Positions 13,619-20,543 of a stretch of DNA of 30,620 nt are shown in pieces. The position numbers and the translations under genes were made by a program. The notes below the pieces were generated by a model. It made no database searches. It saw only the letters and a program-made list of their open reading frames with translations, and was not told the DNA's origin. The DNA is taken from the IMG/VR virus record IMGVR_UViG_3300033571_010974, positions 1 through 30,620 of that record; one strand, 5' to 3'. Position 1 is the first letter of the stretch. The number at the start of each line of letters is the position of its first letter. The DNA is from a virus.

Positions 13619-14318
13619 TGGCTTCCGTGCCGGTGGCGTCCTTTTCTTTTGCTGACTCAAGCATCCTGTGTGTAGAAATTCCATTCCCTGGAGGGTCCAG
13701 CATTGCTACAAAATATGCCTCAATTCTTCTTCGCTCATGTGGCTCGCAGCGAACAATTCCAATCCTTCTGTCGCCAATCTCTTTCCTGGCAGACTTGACC
13801 CTGTCCGGGACGTTTTCCGACTCTCCGACATAGTGACAAGAGCCGTCCTCGTTGAACGCGAAGTAGACTCCACAAAATCGCGGCATGGCCCTAATTTCTT
13901 GTACCGTGTGCAGACTCACTGGCTCTGCCGGCATTTCGGAAATCTGATCTGCGTTCATTGTTTTTATTTCCGCACCTCCTGTTTCCGGAAACTTGGCCCA
14001 CCCCATGTACCTGAACGCATCGCGGACGATGTTCTTGGGCCAGTGAAGTCTCTTTCTTTTTCCTGAATTGACGTCCACCTTTCCGCCGCCCATAGCGACG
14101 CGAATGACGCCAGACGAAAACTCAGGCTGATCCTCGCATCGCTCAAAATCAAATGTCGCGTGAGACCACCCTTCCTCTGGCTTGATCAAATACAGTTTCG
14201 CGATCGTAGGATCGGCTTCTTCGTCAAGGGTCCAGAAGAGGTCAACCATAGTGAAGCCGGCGGGGCACTGAATTACGCTGATTGAATCATTGGGCCAAAC
14301 TGCAACAACTAATGGCAT
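13596..14318 (-). CDS. GIY-YIG nuclease with an unidentified N-terminal domain
   Basis: 240 aa. The C-terminal part holds GVYFAFNEDGSCHYVGESEN (150-169), VPDRVKSARKE with Arg173, and HERRRIEAYFVAMLDPPGNG with Glu200, the full GIY-YIG catalytic set. Residues 1-140 form a separate domain (VVAVWPNDSISVIQCPAGFT; FWTLDEEADPTIAKLYLIKP; GVIRVAMGGGKVDV) with no recognised family. No NUMOD repeats. Start ATG has AAGGAGG seven bases before; motif copy 14341-14350 is 22 bases upstream. It overlaps the start of the GP88-like gene by 23 bases. It may be a homing nuclease, a repair nuclease or a defence function. Confidence 0.75.
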   Translation of the reverse strand: MPLVVAVWPNDSISVIQCPAGFTMVDLFWTLDEEADPTIAKLYLIKPEEGWSHATFDFERCEDQPEFSSGVIRVAMGGGKVDVNSGKRKRLHWPKNIVRDAFRYMGWAKFPETGGAEIKTMNADQISEMPAEPVSLHTVQEIRAMPRFCGVYFAFNEDGSCHYVGESENVPDRVKSARKEIGDRRIGIVRCEPHERRRIEAYFVAMLDPPGNGISTHRMLESAKEKDATGTEANVGQNSL

Positions 14319-14340
14319 TGCGGCCTCCTTGCCTGTGCTT

Positions 14341-14350
14341 TTGTCCGTAC
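14341..14350 (-). promoter_or_regulatory. Recurrent GGATAC motif, variant at 14341
   Basis: Minus strand GCATAGTACGGACAAAAGCA; core GTACGGACAA. It lies 22 bases before the ATG of the GIY-YIG nuclease gene, after the stop of the 165-aa gene. The variation is in the last three bases of the core. Confidence 0.55.
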
Positions 14351-14368
14351 TATGCAGCCAGAGTCATG

Positions 14369-14866
14369 TCAGCCGTCGGAGTGTTCCGTGTATTGCAGCA
14401 TCAGCCCCGCGAACTTGTAGAAGTCCTCAAGTTCCATTGTGTCCCTGTGCCCCACGCCCAGTGCGTCCCAGACGAGGAACCAGTAGTCGACTCCGTGCAT
14501 ATCCCAACGCTTCAGGGCAGCTACCGTCCTTCGCCATTCGCTTTTCGGTATCGCTTCTTCTCTCGCGAATTTCTCGACGATCTTAGGGACTACGGTTTTC
14601 AGGTAGTTGATCGACTCCGCCGGAGTCGTCGCCGCGCTTGGGAGGGGGCAAAGAACCAGCCTTGGGTAAATTGTCCGGATGGCCGCGTCCGCTTTCGCAA
14701 GACTGTCTTTCGTAATCCTTCCGAAACAGCGTGCGACTGCGTGATCGCAGTCCGTGTAATCGCTAGTCTTCTGCGTCCTTGGCTTCAGGGGGAATTTTGG
14801 CTCTGCGCGGTAGCAACTCCTCCACGCGTCGGCGACCGACCAGTTTTCAAGACAAGAAATCTTCAT
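14369..14866 (-). CDS. Unknown protein, paralogue of the one at 16087-16566
   Basis: 165 aa, ATG with GGAGGG 9 bases before. Begins MKISCLENWSVADAWRSCYR; also ALKRWDMHGVDYWFLVWDAL and LEDFYKFAGLMLQYTEHSDG. The gene at 16087 shows the same order (LDNWTVAQAWEHCY; LRRWELEQLDADDWELIYES; VWNFYKFAQSHVLYS), so the two arose by duplication. Both are helical with many Trp and acidic residues; no known motif. They bracket a bacterioferritin-like gene and a DNA methyltransferase. Function unknown. Confidence 0.6.
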   Translation of the reverse strand: MKISCLENWSVADAWRSCYRAEPKFPLKPRTQKTSDYTDCDHAVARCFGRITKDSLAKADAAIRTIYPRLVLCPLPSAATTPAESINYLKTVVPKIVEKFAREEAIPKSEWRRTVAALKRWDMHGVDYWFLVWDALGVGHRDTMELEDFYKFAGLMLQYTEHSDG

Positions 14867-14888
14867 CACTAAACCCTCCAGTAAGTGA

Positions 14889-15620
14889 CTAAGCCAACCC
14901 TTGGGCAACGTGCCCGATTCTTTCGTTTGCGATCTCCGCATAGTCGGGATTGAGTTCGATGCCGATCGCCTCGCGGCCCATCTCGTTAGCGACGACAGGC
15001 GTCGTGCCGCTGCCGGCGAACGGGTCGAGCACCGTGTCTCCAGGATTGCTCGACACGCCGATGATCCGGCGGACAAGCTCGGACGGGAGTTGCGTCGGCA
15101 CTCCCCGTATCCGTTCTTTGAAAGTGCCGCAGACTCGATTGATCTGCCATACGTCTCCCATGAGCTTGCCACCTGGAGCAGCGCGGCGGTCGCCGTACTT
15201 CTCCTGGCGAGCCGAGGGGACGGTGACGGCCTGCTTGTTGAACGTGAAGTGCTTCGAGTCCTTCACCGCGTAGAAGACCGGGCGAGACGTGCGCCCAAAC
15301 TTGTTGTGGCAGTAGACGCCGAACGTCTCATGCCAAGTGATTCGATTCCTCACCGTCAGTCCCTCCAGTTGCAGTGACAGATCGATCTCTGCCCCGTGCT
15401 CCTGACCGCTGATGATCCAGATCGACCCGTGTGGTTTAAGGACCCGGTTGCAGAGGCAAATCCACTTCCGGCACCACTCCCAGTAGTCGCTCCTTCGGTC
15501 TGCCTTCTTGCCCTGTCCGTAGTCGATGCCGATGTTGTACGGCGGGTCGGCTACCACGAGGTCCACGCTCTCCCGGGGGAGCTTGGCGAGGACTTCGCAG
15601 CAGTCGCCGACGTGAATCAC
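14889..15620 (-). CDS. DNA adenine/cytosine-N4 methyltransferase (beta class)
   Basis: 243 aa. Catalytic motif IV DPPY is at residues 25-28; the SAM-binding motif I DPFAGSGTT is at 199-207 near the C-terminus, followed by IGIELNPDYAEIANERIG. Motif IV before motif I marks the beta class, like many phage orphan methyltransferases that modify adenine N6 or cytosine N4 in a short recognition site. No restriction nuclease is visible here, so protection of phage DNA from host restriction or regulation is the likely role. GTG start overlaps the upstream stop (GTGA). Confidence 0.85.
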   Translation of the reverse strand: MIHVGDCCEVLAKLPRESVDLVVADPPYNIGIDYGQGKKADRRSDYWEWCRKWICLCNRVLKPHGSIWIISGQEHGAEIDLSLQLEGLTVRNRITWHETFGVYCHNKFGRTSRPVFYAVKDSKHFTFNKQAVTVPSARQEKYGDRRAAPGGKLMGDVWQINRVCGTFKERIRGVPTQLPSELVRRIIGVSSNPGDTVLDPFAGSGTTPVVANEMGREAIGIELNPDYAEIANERIGHVAQGLA

Positions 15621-16084
15621 GTCAGATTCGCCAAATAGTTGTCGATTCCGATCTGCCCGATGATCTCCTGGATCGCCTCGATCTCGATGAGCGAGGCTTC
15701 GCTCGAAGCGAGGTTCGCCCTGAAAATTTCAGCCGAGACCGGGTCGTCTGACGCCAGGGCAATCGTAAAACCGCTCCGCTCGACAGTCGCAGCCTGAGTT
15801 TCCATCTCGTAGTTGGATTCGAGCGTCCCCAGGAAGTCGTGGCGGGGCCACATTGCCTGATCGTGATCGGAGTCGGGGGCGACGTTGAAAAACTCCAGCC
15901 GCTCAATGAGACGCTTCGCGTGAGCCGTCTCGCCCTCAGCCTCTTCGGCGAGCTTCGCTGCGAGCTTTGGATAACCCCAGGTCGCGAAGTGAACGCTCTG
16001 GGAGAGGTACGCCTCGACTGCCGCCCAGTGGATGCGGAGAGACGACTGGAGAGACTCGATCACCTGCGGATTGCCTTGCGGCAT
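15617..16084 (-). CDS. Bacterioferritin-like four-helix protein, ferroxidase site apparently degraded
   Basis: 155 aa, about the length of Bfr, ATG 16084. PQGNPQVIESLQSSLRIHWA, WGYPKLAAKLAEEAEGETAH and the end IGQIGIDNYLANLT match bacterioferritin in order and spacing. From memory of E. coli Bfr, the diiron ligands are Glu18, Glu51, His54, Glu94, Glu127 and His130. Here Glu52, His55 and probably Glu95 are present, but His19 stands for Glu18, Ser128 for Glu127 and Ser131 for His130; the haem Met52 is Thr53. It may bind metal weakly, or be a cage or scaffold with a new role. It is in the methyltransferase operon between two paralogues. A phage ferritin is unusual. Confidence 0.7.
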   Translation of the reverse strand: MPQGNPQVIESLQSSLRIHWAAVEAYLSQSVHFATWGYPKLAAKLAEEAEGETAHAKRLIERLEFFNVAPDSDHDQAMWPRHDFLGTLESNYEMETQAATVERSGFTIALASDDPVSAEIFRANLASSEASLIEIEAIQEIIGQIGIDNYLANLT

Positions 16085-16086
16085 GA

Positions 16087-16566
16087 CTAGCTCCAATCTG
16101 AGTACAGGACGTGGGACTGTGCGAACTTGTAGAAATTCCAAACGAGCATGTCTGTGCAGTTTTTCCCGCTCGTGCCGAGCGACTCATAAATGAGTTCCCA
16201 GTCGTCTGCGTCGAGTTGCTCAAGTTCCCATCGACGCAGGCAACTCAGGAGATTCTCGTAGCAGCTATGCGGCAGCCCGCAGTATTCCTCGACGCAATCG
16301 CTCACGACCTCGGCGACGTGCTGACGTTGCCGTTCAGCCGGGCCGGGGGGAAGCTGCGAGCGGAGGAGCCTGGGCTCAAGGTAGTGAAGTGCTGCGGCGG
16401 CCTTCTTCCGGCCCTCGGTCGTCTCGTCGCCGAAGTAGCCCGCGATGACGGCGTCGATCTCGCACAATTCAGACTCGACGACGTCCTCGGGCTGAGGGCG
16501 GGGCCGGGAGCCGTAGCAGTGCTCCCAGGCTTGAGCGACAGTCCAGTTGTCGAGGATTTCAGGCAT
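16087..16566 (-). CDS. Unknown protein, paralogue of the one at 14369-14866
   Basis: 159 aa from ATG 16566; an ATG at 16593 inside the loop of a hairpin would add nine residues. Motifs LDNWTVAQAWEHCY, IDAVIAGYFG, LRRWELEQLDADDWELIYES and VWNFYKFAQSHVLYS are shared with the 165-aa paralogue. Helical, acidic, Trp-rich, with several Cys. The start is odd: 16566 is preceded by TTTTTCTTT (no Shine-Dalgarno), the U-run of an intrinsic terminator. So this gene may be controlled by termination or read-through; see 16576-16616. Function unknown. Confidence 0.6.
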   Translation of the reverse strand: MPEILDNWTVAQAWEHCYGSRPRPQPEDVVESELCEIDAVIAGYFGDETTEGRKKAAAALHYLEPRLLRSQLPPGPAERQRQHVAEVVSDCVEEYCGLPHSCYENLLSCLRRWELEQLDADDWELIYESLGTSGKNCTDMLVWNFYKFAQSHVLYSDWS

Positions 16567-16575
16567 AAAGAAAAA

Positions 16576-16616
16576 GGCCGAGAGGCCAGCCATTCCGTTG
16601 CGCTGGCCTCTCGGCC
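16576..16616 (-). terminator. Intrinsic terminator between motif and gene start
   Basis: On the minus strand, GGCCGAGAGGCCAGC pairs perfectly with GCTGGCCTCTCGGCC (15 bp, 11-base loop), followed at once by TTTTTCTTT. This is the form of a Rho-independent terminator. It ends 10 bases before the ATG at 16566 and lies downstream of the motif copy 16647-16656. It either ends transcripts of the gene ending at 16642 or, if transcription starts at the motif, acts as an attenuator of the following operon. Confidence 0.85.
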
Positions 16617-16641
16617 ATACACACCAATCCGTGGCGTTGGG

Positions 16642-17151
16642 TTACTGTATCCGGACTTTAGATTCTGTCAACCATTTTGCGGCGGCTTCCGCCAAGACTG
16701 TGCGATTGGACTTTTTCACAAGCCCCTGGATGTACATCAGTCCGACTTCAGTCCCCGAAATCTCGTCGAAAGTCTTCCCTGCAAACAGGCCTTCGCGGAC
16801 GCGAAACACTTCCGCCTGCGTGTCCCTGCGGTCCTGCTCGTCGAGCAGGCCGGGGATAGGGTCGACGAGCCATGAGTGCATGCACCACCACCCGCAAGTC
16901 ACGAGCCATTTCTCGTGGCCGTCGACTTTCCTGACCTCGACAAGGTCCAGGAGAGTGATCCCGCACTTGTCGCACGAGTAGTGCCCGTCGATCGAGGCGA
17001 GGTAGCCCTTTGCGTCGGCCGGCACCCATTCGGTCGCCGTCGAGACAAAAGCCTCCGCCTTTTTTGGGGCTCGCTTCGCCTGCTTCTTCGACTGCCCGTC
17101 TCTCTCCTCGGGGGCGATCTCGAAGAGCAGTCCGCTATTTTGTTCGCTCAC
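16642..17151 (-). CDS. Zinc-ribbon-like phage protein of unknown function
   Basis: 169 aa from GTG at 17151, chosen because AAGGAG precedes it by 9 bases and because further upstream the frame is only shadow of the protease gene. Lys/Ala-rich linker (GQSKKQAKRAPKKAEA), then GHYSCDKCGITLLDLVEVRK and HEKWLVTCGWWCMHSWLVDP: four or five cysteines (C-xx-C and C-xxx-C) can form a zinc ribbon. The remainder FRVREGLFAGKTFDEISGTE is helical. It overlaps the end of the serine protease gene by 17 bases. Possibly nucleic-acid binding. Confidence 0.65.
   Translation of the reverse strand: MSEQNSGLLFEIAPEERDGQSKKQAKRAPKKAEAFVSTATEWVPADAKGYLASIDGHYSCDKCGITLLDLVEVRKVDGHEKWLVTCGWWCMHSWLVDPIPGLLDEQDRRDTQAEVFRVREGLFAGKTFDEISGTEVGLMYIQGLVKKSNRTVLAEAAAKWLTESKVRIQ
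16644..16671 (-). promoter_or_regulatory. Promoter candidate: TTGACA-N16-TACAGT, includes GGATAC motif
   Basis: Minus strand TTGACA (16666-16671), 16-base spacer, TACAGT (16644-16649). The motif copy GTCCGGATAC (16647-16656) overlaps its -10 half. It is in the short gap after the Zn-ribbon gene stop (16642) and before the terminator hairpin, so it would make a leader of about 70 bases carrying that hairpin. At other motif copies no comparable -35 is found at this distance. Confidence 0.5.
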
Positions 17152-17860
17152 GAATCCACTCCTTGTACGCACTGATTCGAGTGTGGCCCGACTCTTCGCC
17201 CCACCGAGACGTCGGCGAGCGGCCAACGGCCATGACGACCGAGTTGATGCCCGCAAGTTCGCTTCCAATGAACAGTCCCCCCCCTGAGTCTCCTGGGGCA
17301 ATCAGAAACTCAAGCTCCGTCCTCCGCACGCCACCGATCGAGCAGACCAGGAGCCCGCGAGAGTCGGCGTGGTCGATCACGTTTGATCCGGCTCGCCTCT
17401 TGCCGTCGCTCACGACGTGACCCGTGTCGAACGTCCCGGAAATCCCGTACCCGCAGATTGAGACGACACGCCCCGCCTCGTCCTCGTGTCCGTACAAACC
17501 AGGGAAGAAAGGCATGTCAAACTTTCTTTCGGAATGGCCGATCGCTATGTCACTCACGCCACCGCTCGCGAAGTCCTCGTGGACGATCACTTTATCGAGC
17601 GGATACTTCTCTCCAGCAACGTAGACCGTCCAGGCCTCGGCGTCGGCGACAACGTGGGCTGCGGTCACGATCCAGTGCTCCGAGATGATCACACACGAGG
17701 CCCAGGCGTCGATGCCTGTCTCTTTCTCAACGCATCCAATCTTGGCGACGCAATCGAAGTGCTTTCCGTATTCGATGTGCTTCGAGTCTGGCGTCCGTGG
17801 ATCAATGGTTCCACCGATCGCGATTCCGGCCGTCAGAAGAAACGCACAAAGAGTTTTCAC
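17135..17860 (-). CDS. Secreted trypsin-like (S1) serine protease
   Basis: 241 aa, GTG start in a GTGA overlap with the helicase gene. Residues 1-17 are a signal peptide (KTLCAFLLTAGIAIGG). The triad is complete: His69 in VTAAHVV, Asp104 in VSDIAIGHS, Ser192 in APGDSGGGLF. Six cysteines may form disulfides. It would cut proteins outside the cytoplasm, perhaps to act on the host surface or envelope during infection. Its place beside a helicase gene is not obvious; it is likely an accessory gene in the operon. Confidence 0.8.
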   Translation of the reverse strand: MKTLCAFLLTAGIAIGGTIDPRTPDSKHIEYGKHFDCVAKIGCVEKETGIDAWASCVIISEHWIVTAAHVVADAEAWTVYVAGEKYPLDKVIVHEDFASGGVSDIAIGHSERKFDMPFFPGLYGHEDEAGRVVSICGYGISGTFDTGHVVSDGKRRAGSNVIDHADSRGLLVCSIGGVRRTELEFLIAPGDSGGGLFIGSELAGINSVVMAVGRSPTSRWGEESGHTRISAYKEWIRERTK

Positions 17861-20367
17861 GGTATCTCCAGTCGGTATTTGCCTCCGTCATCGACCACTA
17901 CCAGATTCTCTCTCGCCCGGGTGACAGCAACATAGTTCACGCGGCATTCCTCGTCCCAGCGGGCCGCGAGCGAAAGCCTCGCCGTCTCGACGGCCTTCGA
18001 CGACACGGTCGACAGGATCACCGTGTCTCCTTCGCAGCCTTTCGCCGAGTGGATCGTCGACAGCCTGACCTTCGGGTTCGTCGCAAGCTCGGGGCCGTGG
18101 GCCGCCGCGCACCGCCGCCAAGCGTCGGCCTTCCCGGCGTGCTTCGTGTCCATCGCCTCGGCCCAACGCCCAGACTTGATCAGGTCGATGAGCGGCTGCT
18201 CGCACCCCGCCATCGTCATGTACTCAGGGACTGGGAGGACGAGATCGATGTCGGATCGGCTGCCCTTCGCCCAGGCCGTCTTCTCGCCGTGAGCGAGGAG
18301 CTTGCCGAGTTCTTTGTGCTTCACAGCGAGGATCGAGACGGCGGCCGCCCACTCTTGTCCGCTCACGACTTCACCGTGTTCGAGGTCCCACAGGCACCGG
18401 TATCCGGACAATGCGGAGCCGCCTGGGGATGCGTCTATCCACGAGTATGGGATTCCGGAGGACGTGAGTTGCGACTCGTAGTCAGCGAGCGAGAACGCAC
18501 ACCGGCCGAGTATCAGGACAGACTTGTCAGGCCTGATCTTCGAGATCGCGTCGTGGACGTCGAACGCTTGCTCGACTCGCCCTTCATGCTTTGCGGGGAT
18601 AATGCCACGATCGCGATATCCGGATCGCATTTGCCGGATGCAGGCCTCGCCGAGCTTCATCACGACAGGCGGGCACCGGTATGACTGCGGCATCGTCTTC
18701 TCGACGGCGTCCCACGAGAGGAAGTGGCGGAAGTCGGAGCCGCCGAAGCCGAAGATCGAGTTCCCAGTGATGATCCCGTTTTCGGTGACGTAGGTGTGAT
18801 GCTTTTCGACGTTCAGGCTGTAGACGACGACTTTTTCGCCGGGCGGGAACCTGCGAATCGAATCGACGCCGACCCACTCGATCTCTTTTCCGTTGAGCTT
18901 TGGGACGACGTGAATGTCCGGAAGCAGGTTCGCCGCGTAGACCTTTCGGCAAGCCTTCGAGCCGTTCTTGCTCCTGTCCGCTCTCTCCAGGAAGGGGAGA
19001 TCGAGCGACAGATAGTGAGACGCAAGGCACCTCTCGGCGTTCGCCGTCAGGTCTCCGAGCGTTGCAAACACGCACTCGATGAACTCTGAATCGAGGTTAT
19101 TTTTGCTCCCGCAGGGAGGCCGAAAAGTGACCTGGGGAATTCCAAACCTGAACGAAACAACTTGCTCGTAAACACGGGCCTCCCTGTCAGTGTCGAAGAA
19201 CTTGAGGACCCACGCCGCGTCGGCCGATTCCTGGTTAACGCGAAACTTCAGCCGGAAGTCGCCGTTCTTGTCTGAGCAACTCTTGCTGTGCGTGGCGAAC
19301 ATCTGGACCGTGCCGATCCTGAATCGGCCGCCCTTCCTCATCAGGTACGTCGCGAAAGCCTTCCGCTTCTTCGTCCTGACGATCCACTGATGATTCTGCG
19401 TGCATACGCTTTTCGTGCCGTCGCTGAACGTGATCTCGAACAGCGACGATGAGTCCACCTCCCTCCAGGCCTTCTGAAACTTCGTTCTGCGGTAAACGCG
19501 AGACTCTTTCTTGCTGTAGGCCACGACCCGGTCCGTCTCGGGGTCGATTTCTTCGATCGCCTTATACCCGCTGTCAGTGAGCACGGGCGTGCCTGCGGGC
19601 TGGCATTGGTACGGGTCTCCAACGATCAGGACTCGCTCCATGTTGGGCGACGACGCGAGACGACGGCAGATGCGGTCGACGATCGCGGACGAGTCCTGAG
19701 CCTCGTCGATCGCGAGGACCTTGAGAGACTCGGGCACCTCGCCGACAGGGTCGACCTCGACGGGCCCCTCGCGGGTCGTGTGCTTGACGCCGGCGTAGAG
19801 GCTCACGAGATCGGTGAAGTCGAGCCGCCCCTCGCGAGTCTTCGCCAACTCGTACTTGTCCACGATCGTCTGGGCCTCGCGGAGCATGGGGGCCTCGTCT
19901 CCGATGCTCGACCAGAGTTGGATCACGCTGGAGAGCGTTGTCATGGTTTGGCGGGCGAGTTCCCAGGCCTTGAGCGAGAGGGTGGCGGAGTTGTTGCCCT
20001 CGCCCGACTCGAACTCCGTCTCCCCGTCCTGGTTCCGCTTGGCGATGATCTTCTGCCCGATCGCGTCGCCGATCCACTCGGCACCGTCACCACCTTCGAG
20101 GAGCCGGCCGTCCTCGACGCCGGCCTGCTTGAACGCGATCGAGTGGGCTGTCCTGAACCAGCCGTGACGAGTCAGGGCCTCTGGTTCGCAGCCCCAGGCC
20201 GCAGCTACTCGCTCGGAAAGCTCCGCTCGGCCGGCGCGGGTGAAGGTGCAGCACCCGACCTCCGCAGTCGAGAGGCCGAGAGCCTCGCGGCTGGCGGTCA
20301 ACTCGCCCTGGATGAGGCGAGTCTTTCCCGTCCCAGGTCCACCAATCCACCTCTCTATCCTCGCCAT
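17857..20367 (-). CDS. UvrD/PcrA-type superfamily 1 helicase with intein
   Basis: 836 aa (ATG 20367, GAGGAGG 9 bases before). N-terminal extein: Walker A GGPGTGKT (9-16), CTFTRAGRAELSERV (motif Ia-like), LDFTDLVSLYAGV, and Walker B LAIDEAQD. Motif III is split: VLIVGDPYQ ends at residue 254 and SIFGFGG resumes at 537, with a 282-residue intein between. C-terminal extein: RCPPVVMKLGEACIR (motif IV-like), TIHSAKGCEGDTVILS (motif V-like), and NYVAVTRARENLVVV (motif VI). ATP-driven 3'-5' unwinding in replication or repair is expected after splicing. A TTGAGA-N17-TATATA promoter lies upstream. Confidence 0.85.
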   Translation of the reverse strand: MARIERWIGGPGTGKTRLIQGELTASREALGLSTAEVGCCTFTRAGRAELSERVAAAWGCEPEALTRHGWFRTAHSIAFKQAGVEDGRLLEGGDGAEWIGDAIGQKIIAKRNQDGETEFESGEGNNSATLSLKAWELARQTMTTLSSVIQLWSSIGDEAPMLREAQTIVDKYELAKTREGRLDFTDLVSLYAGVKHTTREGPVEVDPVGEVPESLKVLAIDEAQDSSAIVDRICRRLASSPNMERVLIVGDPYQCQPAGTPVLTDSGYKAIEEIDPETDRVVAYSKKESRVYRRTKFQKAWREVDSSSLFEITFSDGTKSVCTQNHQWIVRTKKRKAFATYLMRKGGRFRIGTVQMFATHSKSCSDKNGDFRLKFRVNQESADAAWVLKFFDTDREARVYEQVVSFRFGIPQVTFRPPCGSKNNLDSEFIECVFATLGDLTANAERCLASHYLSLDLPFLERADRSKNGSKACRKVYAANLLPDIHVVPKLNGKEIEWVGVDSIRRFPPGEKVVVYSLNVEKHHTYVTENGIITGNSIFGFGGSDFRHFLSWDAVEKTMPQSYRCPPVVMKLGEACIRQMRSGYRDRGIIPAKHEGRVEQAFDVHDAISKIRPDKSVLILGRCAFSLADYESQLTSSGIPYSWIDASPGGSALSGYRCLWDLEHGEVVSGQEWAAAVSILAVKHKELGKLLAHGEKTAWAKGSRSDIDLVLPVPEYMTMAGCEQPLIDLIKSGRWAEAMDTKHAGKADAWRRCAAAHGPELATNPKVRLSTIHSAKGCEGDTVILSTVSSKAVETARLSLAARWDEECRVNYVAVTRARENLVVVDDGGKYRLEIP
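18760..19605 (-). other. Intein in helicase motif III (282 aa)
   Basis: Encoded residues 255-536 of the helicase. N-terminal block A CQPAGTPVLTDSGYKAIEEI has the nucleophilic Cys1; block B SVCTQNHQWIV carries the TxxH-type His; block F/G is VYSLNVEKHHTYVTENGI ending ITGN, with Asn as last residue and Ser as +1 of the extein. The usual penultimate His is Gly here. No LAGLIDADG motif is visible; the middle part (WVLKFFDTDREARVYEQVVS) could be a remnant or another nuclease type. The insertion is exactly after GDPYQ in the nucleotide-sensing motif, a typical intein site. Confidence 0.85.
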
Positions 20368-20428
20368 CTTGCCCACCTCCTCGAAAAATGAACTTCCTGA
20401 ACCTAAGAAAAAGACTCAAAGTTCTCTC

Positions 20429-20457
20429 TATATAGGAGCCCTAAACCCTTATCTCAA
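20429..20457 (-). promoter_or_regulatory. Sigma70-like promoter for the helicase gene
   Basis: Minus strand TTGAGA (20452-20457), 17-base spacer, TATATA (20429-20434). About 60 bases before the helicase ATG at 20367. The -10 is part of a palindrome-like element (TCTCTATATAGGAG), so a regulator could bind over it. Confidence 0.6.
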
Positions 20458-20529
20458 AAAGACTTCTGACCCGAAAATGGTGTGTTTGAACTTTGAACTT
20501 TAGATTTTGAGTTGGCTGGGTCTGTAGGG

Positions 20530-20543
20530 TCCCTATATAGGGA
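20530..20543. repeat. Perfect 14-bp palindrome with TATATA core
   Basis: TCCCTATATAGGGA. A similar imperfect copy (TCTCTATATAGGAG) lies about 105 bases away at 20425-20438. The pair could be operators of one regulator or origin sites. Confidence 0.6.

Noticed and set aside
17486-17495. GTACGGACAC inside the serine protease gene
   Set aside because: Same as the copy at 26041, but codes for YGH and is more than 300 bases from the next start.
18400-18409. GTCCGGATAC inside the helicase gene
   Set aside because: Identical to the copy at 16647 but deep in a coding region with no gene start nearby. Kept out of the motif list as possible coincidence; it also warns that chance matches occur.
20515-20543. 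Plus-strand promoter TTGGCT-N16-TATATA
   Set aside because: The spacing is acceptable, but it points against all genes, and the TATATA is explained by the palindrome.
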